A DNA stretch of 64,000 nucleotides, taken from the NCBI GenBank assembly GCA_016787085.1, contig JAEUVJ010000053.1, positions 124,001-188,000 of the forward strand. The letters run 5' to 3'. This document shows, in pieces, positions 26,553-35,401 of this stretch. Position numbers and translations under genes: made by a program. Within the stretch, counting starts at the first letter, position 1. The number at the start of each line of letters is the position of its first letter. The DNA is from Chitinophagaceae bacterium. Its GTDB lineage: Bacteria; Bacteroidota; Bacteroidia; Chitinophagales; Chitinophagaceae. The notes under the pieces are model-generated. The model worked only from the letters and a program-made list of their open reading frames with translations, made no database searches and was not told where the DNA came from.

Positions 26553-27977
26553 GTGGCACAACCGAACAACCCCCTAATGACCAACTCTTACCATGACCTG
26601 GTAAACCAGACGTTCAATTTCCCGCAAGAAGGTTTTGATGTAGAGGATGGTTATCTCTCGTTCAATGGACTGGATCTGAAAGAGCTTATTGCGAAGTATG
26701 GCACCCCGATGAAGCTGACCTACCTGCCTAAGATCGGCATGCAGATCAAAAAGGCAAAAACGATGTTTGCCAATGCATTCAAAAAGCACAAATATGAGGG
26801 CAAGTATTTCTATTGTTACTGTACCAAAAGTTCACACTTCTCCTTTGTAGTGGAGGAGGCGTTGAAAAGTGATATTCATCTTGAGACCTCTTATGCGTAT
26901 GATATTGAGATCATCAAGAAGTTGTATGAGAAAAAAAAGATCACCAAGGATATTCATATCATTTGCAACGGGTACAAACAAAAAGGGTACACCCGGCGTA
27001 TTGCTAACCTGCTGAATTCCGGTTTCCAGAATGTGATCCCGGTGCTGGATAATAAAGATGAACTGAAAGAATATGCAAAAACGGTTAAGGGGCCATTCAA
27101 ATTAGGTATCCGGGTGGCTGCTGAAGAAGAACCTACATTTCCTTTTTACACATCCCGGTTAGGCATCAGGGCAAAAGATATTCTGGAGTTCTATGTAGAC
27201 CGTATAGAAGGATACGAGAGCAAGTTCCAGTTAAAAATGCTTCATATATTTCTGAATAAAGGCATCAAAGATGATATTTACTATTGGAGTGAGCTGAATA
27301 AGATCATCAATCTGTATTGCCAGCTAAAGAAGATATGCCCGGAACTGGATTCGATCAATATCGGCGGCGGTTTCCCGATCAAGCACTCTCTTGGTTTCGA
27401 ATATGATTACCAGTTCATGATCAATGAGATCGTGGGGAATATAAAAGTAGCCTGTAAAAAGGCAAAAGTGCCGATGCCGAATATTTATACCGAATTTGGA
27501 AGCTACACGGTAGGAGAGAGTATGGCCCATATATACAGTGTGATTGGCGAGAAAGTGCAGAACGACCGGGAAACCTGGTACATGATAGATTCGTCCTTCA
27601 TTACTACATTGCCTGATACATGGGGTATCGGGGAGAAATTCCTGATGCTGCCTGTCAATAAATGGGATGCAGATTATCAGAGAGTGGTTTTAGGAGGAAT
27701 TACCTGCGACAGTCATGATTACTATGATTCAGAAGAGCACATCAACGAAGTGTTTCTGCCCAAAATAAATAACGGGGAACCTCTTTATGTAGGTTTCTTT
27801 CATACCGGCGCCTACCAAGACCAGATAAGCGGTTATGGCGGCATCAAACACTGCCTGATTCCTTCACCTAAACATGTGATTGTTGGCTATGACCGGAATG
27901 GAAAGCTGACAGACTGGGTATATGCCAAACAACAAACAGCCCAGAGTATGCTTAAAATACTTGGGTACACGAAATAG
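26553..27977 (+). CDS. speA: Arginine decarboxylase (alanine racemase fold)
   Basis: 474 aa, the compact form found in Bacteroidota. PLP-dependent decarboxylation of arginine to agmatine, first step of polyamine synthesis. Seen: YFYCYCTKSSHFSFVVEEAL (PLP-lysine region, here T-K-S), LKMLHIFLNKGI, GGGFPIKHSLGFEYDY (Gly-rich phosphate loop), YTEFGSYTVGES, and CDSHDYYD near residue 390, the active-site Cys region of fold III decarboxylases. The frame opens with GTG 26553; ATG 26577 (MTNSYHDLVNQTFNF) is an equally good start, giving 466 aa. Confidence 0.88.
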   Translation: MAQPNNPLMTNSYHDLVNQTFNFPQEGFDVEDGYLSFNGLDLKELIAKYGTPMKLTYLPKIGMQIKKAKTMFANAFKKHKYEGKYFYCYCTKSSHFSFVVEEALKSDIHLETSYAYDIEIIKKLYEKKKITKDIHIICNGYKQKGYTRRIANLLNSGFQNVIPVLDNKDELKEYAKTVKGPFKLGIRVAAEEEPTFPFYTSRLGIRAKDILEFYVDRIEGYESKFQLKMLHIFLNKGIKDDIYYWSELNKIINLYCQLKKICPELDSINIGGGFPIKHSLGFEYDYQFMINEIVGNIKVACKKAKVPMPNIYTEFGSYTVGESMAHIYSVIGEKVQNDRETWYMIDSSFITTLPDTWGIGEKFLMLPVNKWDADYQRVVLGGITCDSHDYYDSEEHINEVFLPKINNGEPLYVGFFHTGAYQDQISGYGGIKHCLIPSPKHVIVGYDRNGKLTDWVYAKQQTAQSMLKILGYTK

Positions 27978-28000
27978 GGAAGAAACTATCCCGTAAGCGA

Positions 28001-28026
28001 AAGGACGGAGTAATTACTCCGTCCTT
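28001..28026. terminator. Bidirectional terminator, perfect 26-nt palindrome
   Basis: Self-complementary sequence with 13-nt arms (AAGGACGGAGTAA and its complement) between the convergent speA and lipoprotein genes, with TTCTT on the plus side. Likely terminates both. Confidence 0.75.
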
Positions 28027-28034
28027 CTTATTTG

Positions 28035-28370
28035 TTACCTTCTTCCGTGTCTCCTGTGATTGTGATAGCGTCTCCAATCATTATACTGACCATGGTTGTA
28101 GTAAGATCTGTTCATATACCTCCGGTCGAGATAATACCGGTTACCATACCCACGCCAGTAAATAAAGCCGTTAGGAGCCCTGTAGTAATACATACCGTTC
28201 GGATGTCTCATAATCATAAGACCCGGTGAAGGGCCAATGATCAGCGAAATACTGGTTTGTGTTCTCGGAGGATAATGTCTTACCTGGTATTCCCGGCCTC
28301 GTCCGCAACTGGCAATTACCACCGCAACAGATAAGATAGCTACCGCTTGTAAAATTCCTGTTCGTTTCAT
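28035..28370 (-). CDS. Small Tyr/Arg-rich lipoprotein
   Basis: 111 aa from ATG 28370 (MKRTGILQAVAILSVAVVIASC, lipobox IASC). The mature protein is strongly basic and aromatic, ending YNDWRRYHNHRRHGRR, with HPNGMYYYRAPNGFIYWRGYGNRYYLDRRY in the middle. No family recognised; composition suggests a surface or cell-wall-associated lipoprotein. Divergent from the NTF2-like gene. Confidence 0.65.
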   Translation of the reverse strand: MKRTGILQAVAILSVAVVIASCGRGREYQVRHYPPRTQTSISLIIGPSPGLMIMRHPNGMYYYRAPNGFIYWRGYGNRYYLDRRYMNRSYYNHGQYNDWRRYHNHRRHGRR

Positions 28371-28431
28371 ACTGAATGGTTTTATTTTCAGACGGCAATT
28401 CATTCACCAAAGGATGACAAAATCTGTTAAC

Positions 28432-28884
28432 ATGCGTTATTTTTTAATACTCTTAACAACTCTCGCTTTTCAACAAATGGCGAATGCACAGACCACTGAA
28501 GATTCAGTAAAAGCGGTGATCAATAACTTATTCCTGGCTATGAAGACGGCAGATGAAACCCTGTTTGAAAGCTGCTTTGCTGATAGCGCCATCATGCAAA
28601 CCGTCGGCCGGACTAGAGAAGGGGAAACTATCATAAGAAGCGAAAGTGTAAGCAGATTTGCGGAATTTGTCAGGCAGTTGAAAAAAGATTCAGCAGATGA
28701 GCGTATCCGTTTTGAAACGATCAAAACTGACGGGCCGCTGGCTATTGTATGGACGCCATATCAGTTCTATCATAATGGTCAATTCAGTCATTGCGGGGTA
28801 AATTCCTTCCAGCTTGTACGATTAAACGGGAACTGGAAAATACAATACCTGATAGATACACGGCGCAGGCAGGGCTGCCTGTGA
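28432..28884 (+). CDS. Exported NTF2-like/SnoaL-type protein
   Basis: 150 aa from ATG 28432; signal peptide MRYFLILLTTLAFQQMANAQ. The rest has the alpha+beta cone pattern of NTF2-like proteins: DSVKAVINNLFLAMKTADETLFESCFADSAIM, then beta strands ending FQLVRLNGNWKIQYLIDTRRR, as in DUF4440/lumazine-binding-like proteins. Role unknown; many are binding or non-catalytic proteins. Its stop abuts the end of the convergent gene (28885). Confidence 0.72.
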   Translation: MRYFLILLTTLAFQQMANAQTTEDSVKAVINNLFLAMKTADETLFESCFADSAIMQTVGRTREGETIIRSESVSRFAEFVRQLKKDSADERIRFETIKTDGPLAIVWTPYQFYHNGQFSHCGVNSFQLVRLNGNWKIQYLIDTRRRQGCL

Positions 28885-30162
28885 TCATTTTTTATTCAGC
28901 CGGTACTTCTTATTAACCTTAGGACTATCGAAATATTTATTCAATTCTTCTTCGGTCATGCCTTCAGTCATCTCAATGGGCACGTCTATTAATTGTAGCT
29001 GGCTTTGTTTCAACTCATCTCTGAGCTTATTTGTTTTAATAGTAATTAATGGATCTTTTTCACCAACCAGGGAGTAATCATCCAACATATAGACCAGGCG
29101 TTTGATGGAAGACCGGATCAGAGAAGCCTGGTTCTGCTCAATATTCCTGTTTGGTGCGGTGGCTTCTTTTACCGGCACCAATGCAAGGCCCACACTGGGT
29201 AATATCTTTCCGGTATTCTTTGCTGATTCCGTATTACCGGCTGTTGACAGGATTGTTCCGGATAAGGCTGTAGATGCAGACGTCAGGTCGAAAGAAGCCC
29301 GGGTACTTTTGGTCTTTTTCAGTTTCCTGTCTAACTGTAGAAACGTGTATTTCAGCCGCAATACATAACTCCTGATATTACTGATCACCATATCATACTC
29401 CTGCCTGGCAAAAGGATAATTCAGGGCATCTTTTACTATGATGCGGACATTGGTGGTGTCTTTTATTTTAAATTTTGTTGAGCCGATAAAGCTAAGGTTT
29501 ACTATTTTAACTTTAGCGGAGTCGGTCTCTTTAACGAAATCAAACGAAGGCGTCCATTTAAACTCATCGTTACATGATTTTACCAGTGTAAAGTCACGAA
29601 GAGTGATATTGCTGGAGAAAAGGATATCCTCAATAGGGAAATTGCCTGCTTCGCATTGCACTTTGAAGGATACCTGCTCGCCTTCCTCAATGGTAAGTAC
29701 AGAACCCACTGTTGGTTTTACTTTTGGTAAAATGACCTCGGTACTATAAAAAACAAGGGTAAAATTAGTATCCACTTTCTCATTGGCATCAGACAGGTTC
29801 TGTACCCCGATCCTGACCGTATATTCTTCGTCATATTTCAATTTCCCGGACAGGAAAAAAGATTTGTCCGCTTTAAAGGTCAGCAGCCCGTTGTCTTTAT
29901 TGATCTTAAGACCAACCGGTGAGTTTTTGAGATACCAATAGTATCTTTTCTCATCCTTGTTTATTGACAACTGGTAAGAAAGCATTGAATCTACATGCAG
30001 TGTAAAATAAGGACTCAGGTTAATAATCCGGAGAGTTGTATCAGGCCGTTGCAGGACAGCGGTATCGGTAACAGGCCTGGTGGTGTCTGCAACATCCTGG
30101 GCACGGATAACTGAAACGATTAACATTAAAACAAGAATCAGAAGGGTATGTTTTCTCGGCAT
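28885..30162 (-). CDS. Exported protein with Ig/cadherin-like segment
   Basis: 425 aa from ATG 30162 (signal LLILVLMLIVSVIRAQ); the open frame upstream to 30264 crosses the Hsp20 terminator and is not used. Residues about 50-250 alternate beta strands with LKINKDNGLLTFKADKSFFLSG and KYDEEYTVRIGVQNLSD, similar to bacterial Ig or cadherin-like repeats; the C-terminal 150 residues are Ser/Lys/Leu-rich and helical (EMTEGMTEEELNKYFDSPKVNKK). No known family assigned. Probably periplasmic or surface-exposed. Confidence 0.65.
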   Translation of the reverse strand: MPRKHTLLILVLMLIVSVIRAQDVADTTRPVTDTAVLQRPDTTLRIINLSPYFTLHVDSMLSYQLSINKDEKRYYWYLKNSPVGLKINKDNGLLTFKADKSFFLSGKLKYDEEYTVRIGVQNLSDANEKVDTNFTLVFYSTEVILPKVKPTVGSVLTIEEGEQVSFKVQCEAGNFPIEDILFSSNITLRDFTLVKSCNDEFKWTPSFDFVKETDSAKVKIVNLSFIGSTKFKIKDTTNVRIIVKDALNYPFARQEYDMVISNIRSYVLRLKYTFLQLDRKLKKTKSTRASFDLTSASTALSGTILSTAGNTESAKNTGKILPSVGLALVPVKEATAPNRNIEQNQASLIRSSIKRLVYMLDDYSLVGEKDPLITIKTNKLRDELKQSQLQLIDVPIEMTEGMTEEELNKYFDSPKVNKKYRLNKK

Positions 30163-30215
30163 ATGTGGATAGTTGGTAAAACGCTGGCAAAAATACCGGA
30201 TTTTACATGGTTTGT

Positions 30216-30249
30216 TAAAAAAGAAACCCCGTCGTAGAAACGACAGGGT
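30216..30249 (-). terminator. Terminator downstream of Hsp20 gene
   Basis: Arms 30226-30235 and 30240-30249 form a 10-bp stem with one mismatch and a 4-nt loop; read on the minus strand it is followed by a T-rich run (complement of 30217-30225). Confidence 0.72.
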
Positions 30250-30314
30250 GTAAACCAAAACCAACTGCTTATGAGAAAATCCTTCAATTATGTTTACCTG
30301 TTGCCAGGATAGAA

Positions 30315-30764
30315 TTACTGTATACTTATTTGTTTAGACGCTGGTTTGACTTCTTCCTTTTTGGGAAGGTTTAATGTTAAGACACCATTAACATATTTTG
30401 CTTCGATAGCACCGGCGTCAATTTTTTCATCCAGCGTGAACGACCTTTTAAATGAACGATGAGAATACTCTTTGCGGATCTCTTTCTCATTCACATTTTT
30501 CATTTCTTCTTTCTTTTCAGCCGAAATGGTGAGCATATCATTTTCCAGGTTTACTTTAAAATCCACTTTGTCAAAACCCGGGGCCACCAGGTCAAGGATG
30601 TAACTTTTTTCCAACTCTTTGATGTTGACCGGAGCAAAACCGTTCCAATGATCAGTCACATTATTGTCATTTTTAAAAAGCGCCGGCATATCATTAAAAA
30701 TTTCATCAACCAGGTTATTGAAGGTTGATTCAAAAGGCTTGCGGTTGAATTTTACGAGTGTCAT
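30315..30764 (-). CDS. Hsp20/alpha-crystallin small heat-shock protein
   Basis: 149 aa from ATG 30764 (MTLVKFNRKPFESTFNNLVDEIF, typical family opening); the extension to 30818 is not family-like. Alpha-crystallin domain from about residue 40: VNIKELEKSYILDLVAPGFDKVDFKVNLENDMLTISAEKK, YSHRSFKRSFTLDEKIDAGAIEAKYVNGVLTLNLPKKEE, then the C-terminal I-x-I type tail (ISIQ). Holds unfolding proteins for refolding by other chaperones. No CIRCE element is visible upstream. Confidence 0.94.
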   Translation of the reverse strand: MTLVKFNRKPFESTFNNLVDEIFNDMPALFKNDNNVTDHWNGFAPVNIKELEKSYILDLVAPGFDKVDFKVNLENDMLTISAEKKEEMKNVNEKEIRKEYSHRSFKRSFTLDEKIDAGAIEAKYVNGVLTLNLPKKEEVKPASKQISIQ

Positions 30765-30937
30765 ACTATTTTCTTTTAAGGTTAAAAATTTTTGACAATA
30801 TCTTTTTTCAAATTGCATACCACCGGCCAGATCACTGACATCCGTTCATCATTCAGTGCTGGTACGGGACAAAATTTCCGGACTTGCTGTAAACAGCTGC
30901 CAAAATTTCTTTATAAAACCTCAATGAACTTTTTAAT

Positions 30938-30945
30938 TACTTTTG
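30938..30945 (+). promoter_or_regulatory. Promoter -7 element for bacilliredoxin gene
   Basis: TACTTTTG matches TAnnTTTG, 30 nt before the ATG at 30975. Confidence 0.55.
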
Positions 30946-30974
30946 CGTTCACATTAAAACAAACAAACTATACT

Positions 30975-31400
30975 ATGTATCCTGCAGAGATTGTAATACC
31001 CATGAAAGAGGAACTGACAGATAATGGTTTCCAGGAACTATTAACGGCTGATGAAGTAGAAGCACAGTTGGCTAAAGAAGGCACCACGCTGGTGATGATC
31101 AATTCAGTTTGTGGTTGTTCTGCCGGCTCAGCCCGCCCGGGTGTATTGATGGCAGTTGCGAATGCGAATTCAAAACCCGATTACCTGACAACCAGTTTTG
31201 CCGGTTTTGATATCGAAGCGGTAAAAACACTCAGGCATCATCTGTTGCCTTTTCCTCCTTCTTCACCTTCCATCGCATTATTCAAGAATGGACAACTGGT
31301 GCATTTTATCGAAAGGCATCAGATAGAAGGCAGGCCTGCCCAGATGATCGCCAATAACCTGATAGGTGCTTTTGAGCAGCATTGCAGCGTAATGTCGTAA
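30975..31400 (+). CDS. BrxA/BrxB-family bacilliredoxin
   Basis: 141 aa from ATG 30975; the open frame reaching back to 30792 lies before the promoter. MYPAEIVIPMKEELTDNGFQEL and NSVCGCSAG with the CGC active site (Cys46, Cys48) mark the YphP/YqiW family, which removes bacillithiol from mixed disulfides in Firmicutes; members are also common in Bacteroidota. The PPSSPSIALFKNGQLVHFIERHQIEGR block is also family-typical. Whether this organism makes bacillithiol cannot be told from the window. Followed by a terminator hairpin. Confidence 0.9.
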   Translation: MYPAEIVIPMKEELTDNGFQELLTADEVEAQLAKEGTTLVMINSVCGCSAGSARPGVLMAVANANSKPDYLTTSFAGFDIEAVKTLRHHLLPFPPSSPSIALFKNGQLVHFIERHQIEGRPAQMIANNLIGAFEQHCSVMS

Positions 31401-31428
31401 CACAAACGCCATGTAAATTCTTTATAGG

Positions 31429-31462
31429 CCTTCCTGCTATTGAAAGCGGGAAGGTATTATTT
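31429..31462 (+). terminator. Terminator hairpin after bacilliredoxin gene
   Basis: CCTTCCTGCT (31429-31438) pairs with AGCGGGAAGG (31445-31454), one G-U pair, 6-nt loop, followed by TATTATTTT. Confidence 0.72.
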
Positions 31463-31524
31463 TGCTGTAAGCACTTCTGATTAATAGTCTGTATATTCGC
31501 CCACTAACAAACCAACAATTCTTA

Positions 31525-32691
31525 ATGTATCCAAACCTGCAGTTTGCCTTTAAGGACATTTTTGGAGTGGACTGGCAATTTCTTCGTTTTGTTAACTCAT
31601 TCGGATTTTTTGTAGCTATATCTTTTATCCTGGCGGCTGTTATTCTTACCAAGGAACTTAGGCGTAAAAGCAAACAAGGCTTATTGCATCCTACTGAAAT
31701 GCAGGTAATGGTAGGCCAGCCTGCCACATTTTCAGAACTGCTTCTGAATTTTTTACTGGGGTTCCTGCTGGGATATAAAATACTAGCCTTGTTCATTATG
31801 GATAGTTCTGCAACGCAGGACCCGCAGGCATTTATTTTTTCCCCGATCGGCAGTTGGCCCGCCGGTATTTTCCTCGGACTATTGTTTGCAGGATTGAAAT
31901 GGTATGACAAGAACAAACAAAAGCTTCCTAAGCCTGAAAAAAGAACAGTAAGGATATGGCCGCATGACAGGGTTGGTGAAATAACCATCTTGGCGCTGGT
32001 ATTTGGGCTGGTTGGCGCCAAACTATTTGATGCTTTTGAGAACTGGAGCACATTTGTCAAAGACCCCTCTTCTATTTTTTCAGTTTCAGGGCTTACGTTT
32101 TATGGCGGTCTTATTTGTGCAGCTTTGGCGATCTGGTGGTATGCGAAAAAGCACAAGATTGGATTCTGGCACCTGAACGATGCAGCGGCCCCCGCTCTGA
32201 TGCTGGCTTATTCCACAGGCAGGATTGGTTGCCAGGTAGCAGGCGATGGGGATTGGGGAATTCCCAACCCGAATCCGAAACCTTTTTCATGGCTTCCTGA
32301 CTGGATGTGGTCGTATAAGTATCCCCATAATGTGAACGAAGTAGACACACCTATACCCGGTTGTATAGATAAATACTGCCATGAGCTAAAGGAAGCCGTT
32401 TACCCGACACCTTTCTACGAGACGGTAGTATGCCTGATCCTTTTCTTCGTTCTATGGTCTGTCAGAAAGCGGCTGAAAGTGCCAGGAACCCTTTTCGCCT
32501 TATACCTAATACTTAACGGATTAGAAAGATTTTTCATAGAAAAGATCAGGGTGAATGAGACCATTAACCTTTTCGGATTCAAACCGACCCAGGCCGAGAT
32601 CATTTCCACACTTTTATTCCTGACGGGTATTGGGCTCTGGATTATTTTAAATAAGAAAAAGAAGGCTACAGAGCCGGTCGGAAATAAGTAA
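31525..32691 (+). CDS. lgt: Prolipoprotein diacylglyceryl transferase
   Basis: 388 aa inner-membrane enzyme with seven or more hydrophobic segments. It moves diacylglyceryl from phosphatidylglycerol to the lipobox Cys of prolipoproteins, so it serves the many lipoproteins in this window. The signature region reads YSTGRIGCQVAGDGDWG instead of the textbook GRxGNFxNxE, a divergent form that keeps Gly-Arg and the acidic residues; LKVPGTLFALYLILNGLERFFIEKIRVNE matches the family's conserved C-terminal Arg/Glu segment. Longer than the usual 260-300 aa because of an N-terminal region with a soluble loop. Confidence 0.85.
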   Translation: MYPNLQFAFKDIFGVDWQFLRFVNSFGFFVAISFILAAVILTKELRRKSKQGLLHPTEMQVMVGQPATFSELLLNFLLGFLLGYKILALFIMDSSATQDPQAFIFSPIGSWPAGIFLGLLFAGLKWYDKNKQKLPKPEKRTVRIWPHDRVGEITILALVFGLVGAKLFDAFENWSTFVKDPSSIFSVSGLTFYGGLICAALAIWWYAKKHKIGFWHLNDAAAPALMLAYSTGRIGCQVAGDGDWGIPNPNPKPFSWLPDWMWSYKYPHNVNEVDTPIPGCIDKYCHELKEAVYPTPFYETVVCLILFFVLWSVRKRLKVPGTLFALYLILNGLERFFIEKIRVNETINLFGFKPTQAEIISTLLFLTGIGLWIILNKKKKATEPVGNK

Positions 32692-32839
32692 TTCACATTA
32701 TCGGATGAAATTTTTTATAAATGGCGTAATCTTTCCAAACGCTTGTCCATACTGCATTGTGCCCGATATATTGAACGAAATGTCGCTAGTGTCCGTTAAG
32801 AATTATTCACAATGACTATGAGATTCCGCTGTTGCGATG

Positions 32840-32847
32840 TATTTTTG
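32840..32847 (+). promoter_or_regulatory. Promoter -7 element for rpoD
   Basis: TATTTTTG matches TAnnTTTG in the 253-nt spacer before rpoD; predicted leader about 90 nt. Nothing else recognisable in the spacer. Confidence 0.55.
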
Positions 32848-32944
32848 CAGACGGACTCGGACGGTTCTATTTAACTACCCTTTTGCAACATTCTGCAAAC
32901 AAAGACTGTCTATTATTCGTTGTCATTTAAATTGTTAGATCATT

Positions 32945-33802
32945 ATGAGACAGCTTAAAATTGCTACACAGATCACAAACAGAGATTCCCAGGCAGTTGA
33001 GAAGTACTTGCAGGAAATTTCCAAGATTTCAATGATCACTCCTGAGGAGGAAACAACTCTGGCTCAGCGCATTAAGATGGGGGATCAAAAAGCTTTGGAC
33101 AAATTGGTCCAGGCCAACCTTCGTTTCGTGGTTTCGGTTGCCAAGCAGTATCAACACCAGGGTTTATCCCTGAGCGACCTTATCAATGAAGGTAACCTCG
33201 GTTTGATCAAAGCCGCACAGCGTTTTGATGAAACAAAAGGGTTCAAATTTATCTCTTATGCTGTATGGTGGATTCGCCAATCCATCCTGCAGGCTTTAGC
33301 TGAGCAAGGCAGGCTGGTACGTTTACCGCAAAATAAGATAGGCACATACAATAAGGCTAATAAAGCCTACATGGCTTTTGAGCAGGAGCATGAGAGAGAG
33401 CCTTCAACTGAGGAACTAGCGGAGTTACTTGAAATGAGCGAAACAGAGATCAACAATATCTTCCAGAGCAATACCCGTCACACATCATTAGATGCACCGG
33501 TACACGAGGCAGAAGATGTAGCAATGGGCGACTTACTCGAAGGCAGCGACGATACGGATGATGATGTGATGAAAGATTCTCTGAGAAATGAGATACGCCG
33601 TGTACTCAAATCCCTCAGCCCGAGAGAAGCGGAGATCGTAAATGCGTATTTTGGGTTGGACGGAGAGCAGGGTGTGACCATTGAGCAGATCGGCCAGAAA
33701 TACGATCTTACCAAAGAACGTATCCGCCAGATCAAAGAAAGAGCAATCAAACGTTTACAAAAAGCCCGTTATAGTAGTGCTTTAAAAGCCTACCTGGGTT
33801 AA
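32945..33802 (+). CDS. rpoD: Primary sigma factor (RpoD/SigA, Bacteroidota type)
   Basis: 285 aa. Region 1.2 (DSQAVEKYLQEISKISMITPEEE), region 2 (ANLRFVVSVAKQYQHQGLSLSDLINEGNLGLIKAAQRFDETKGFKFISYAVWWIRQSI), region 3 and region 4 with VTIEQIGQKYDLTKERIRQIKERAIKRLQK. No region 1.1 and no long non-conserved insert, as in the primary sigma factor of Bacteroidota, which recognises the TTTG/TAnnTTTG promoters seen in this window. Terminators follow the gene. Confidence 0.96.
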   Translation: MRQLKIATQITNRDSQAVEKYLQEISKISMITPEEETTLAQRIKMGDQKALDKLVQANLRFVVSVAKQYQHQGLSLSDLINEGNLGLIKAAQRFDETKGFKFISYAVWWIRQSILQALAEQGRLVRLPQNKIGTYNKANKAYMAFEQEHEREPSTEELAELLEMSETEINNIFQSNTRHTSLDAPVHEAEDVAMGDLLEGSDDTDDDVMKDSLRNEIRRVLKSLSPREAEIVNAYFGLDGEQGVTIEQIGQKYDLTKERIRQIKERAIKRLQKARYSSALKAYLG

Positions 33803-33848
33803 AATAGCAGTCCCGATCTTATCGGGAAATTTGGTGGGTTTATTTAAG

Positions 33849-33889
33849 AAAACAGCTTCAGTCAGTTTGACTGGGGCTGTTTTCGTTTT
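33849..33889 (+). terminator. Terminator after rpoD
   Basis: AAAACAGC (33849-33856) pairs with GCTGTTTT (33876-33883), with an inner CAGTC/GACTG stem, followed by CGTTTT. A smaller hairpin (TCCCGAT/ATCGGGA) lies just upstream near 33811-33828. Confidence 0.8.
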
Positions 33890-33949
33890 ATGTCATGTAT
33901 GGCAGTATCCTTCATTCGACAGAAAACTTATTTGATCCAATCCTGTTAA

Positions 33950-33957
33950 TACTTTTG
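33950..33957 (+). promoter_or_regulatory. Promoter -7 element for trxB operon
   Basis: TACTTTTG matches TAnnTTTG; a TTTG occurs upstream at 33931-33934 but with a 15-nt spacer. Confidence 0.5.
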
Positions 33958-34041
33958 CACAAGCTATCCAGAGGTCGGCAAGGCGATAGTTTCAATACTG
34001 ATTTGCAGTTATTTTTGGCGGTTAAAAAGAGCAATATAAGA

Positions 34042-34992
34042 ATGGCAACCACAGCGGAAAATGAAAGAGTTCATTGTTTGATCATCGGTAGCGGCCCAGC
34101 CGGATATACAGCAGCGATCTATGCTTCAAGGGCGAATTTAAAGCCTGTTTTGTACCAGGGAATACAACCCGGCGGGCAATTGACCATCACGACAGAGGTG
34201 GAGAATTATCCTGGCTATGCTGATGGCATTCAGGGACCTGAAATGATGGTAGATTTTGAAAAGCAGGCTAAAAGGATGGGAGCAGATATCCGTTATGGTC
34301 TGGCTACAAAAGTTGATTTATCAGCGCATCCTTATAAAGTCCAGATTGATGAAGAGAAATGGATCGAAGCTGACTCGGTGATTATTGCTACAGGTGCATC
34401 AGCTAAATGGCTGGGACTGGAAAGTGAGCAGCGTCTGAATGGTTATGGGGTGAGTGCCTGTGCTGTATGTGATGGCTTTTTTTTCAGGGGCAAGGAAGTG
34501 GCCATTGTTGGAGCAGGTGATACGGCTGCTGAAGAGGCATTATACCTGTCCAAGTTATGTACCACCGTTCACATGTTCATCCGTCGCGACATGATGAGGG
34601 CCAGCAAGGTGATGCAGGAGCGGGTTTTTAATACACCCAATATTAAAGTTTACTGGAATACCGATACGGAAGAAGTAGTGGGCGACAAACACGTCACATC
34701 CGTGAAAATAAAGAACAACAAGACAGGTGAAAAACAGGAGATACCGGTAAGCGGCTTCTTTGTAGCCATCGGGCACCAGCCTAATTCAGATATCTTCAAA
34801 GGATGGCTGGATATGGACGAAGCCGGTTATATTAAAACGATCCCGGGGACCTCTAAAACCAATATTGAAGGCGTATTTGCAGCAGGTGATGTGCAGGATA
34901 AAATATATCGCCAGGCGGTAACAGCGGCGGGAAGCGGCTGTATGGCTGCGTTGGATGCTGAACGATACCTCGGCGCCAAAGGAATTCACTGA
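34042..34992 (+). CDS. trxB: Thioredoxin-disulfide reductase
   Basis: 316 aa from ATG 34042; the open frame back to 33895 covers the promoter. FAD site CLIIGSGPAGYTAAIYASRA, redox-active CAVC (Cys140, Cys143), NADPH site VAIVGAGDTAAEEALYL, and the C-terminal FAD segment GVFAAGDVQDKIYRQAVTAAGSGCMAALDAERYL. Reduces thioredoxin with NADPH in the cytosol. First of three closely spaced genes (trxB, folB, TolB-like), with folB 17 nt downstream. Confidence 0.96.
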   Translation: MATTAENERVHCLIIGSGPAGYTAAIYASRANLKPVLYQGIQPGGQLTITTEVENYPGYADGIQGPEMMVDFEKQAKRMGADIRYGLATKVDLSAHPYKVQIDEEKWIEADSVIIATGASAKWLGLESEQRLNGYGVSACAVCDGFFFRGKEVAIVGAGDTAAEEALYLSKLCTTVHMFIRRDMMRASKVMQERVFNTPNIKVYWNTDTEEVVGDKHVTSVKIKNNKTGEKQEIPVSGFFVAIGHQPNSDIFKGWLDMDEAGYIKTIPGTSKTNIEGVFAAGDVQDKIYRQAVTAAGSGCMAALDAERYLGAKGIH

Positions 34993-35009
34993 TCTTTCAA
35001 AACGTAGCA

Positions 35010-35372
35010 ATGCCGGAATTACTTACCATTACGCTGAACAATGTGCGATTCAGGGCTTACCATGGGTTATATCCTGAAGAACGGCAGAAAGGGAATGATT
35101 TCGTGGTGAACATGAGGACCAGCTATACTCCACGGAAAGGGGTTATACTTTCCCTGAATGATACGATTGACTATGCTTCGCTTTTTGCGATCATTAATAC
35201 CGCTATGCAAAAACCGGTGGACCTGCTGGAGACCCTTGTACAGACTATTGCAGATACCGTACACAGCCAGTTCCCTCAGGTAAAAGAAGTAATGATTTCC
35301 GTAGAGAAACTGAACCCGCCCATTGATAAATTTACCGGGAGTGCAACGGTGAGTTGTTACAGGACCTTTTAA
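35010..35372 (+). CDS. folB: Dihydroneopterin aldolase
   Basis: 120 aa, usual length. Makes 6-hydroxymethyl-dihydropterin for folate synthesis. Family features: ITLNNVRFRAYHGLYPEER (Tyr-His-Gly and Glu of the active site), DTIDYASLFAIINTAM, and VKEVMISVEKLNPPI with the conserved Lys. In one operon with trxB and the TolB-like gene. Confidence 0.93.
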   Translation: MPELLTITLNNVRFRAYHGLYPEERQKGNDFVVNMRTSYTPRKGVILSLNDTIDYASLFAIINTAMQKPVDLLETLVQTIADTVHSQFPQVKEVMISVEKLNPPIDKFTGSATVSCYRTF

Positions 35373-35401
35373 CTATACTGTTTTATTGATACGTCACGGC
35401 T

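Noticed and set aside
33811..33828. Copy of the REP hairpin after rpoD
   Set aside because: Stem TCCCGAT/ATCGGGA resembles the GTCCC type but has a different loop and flanks; it is more simply part of the terminator region.
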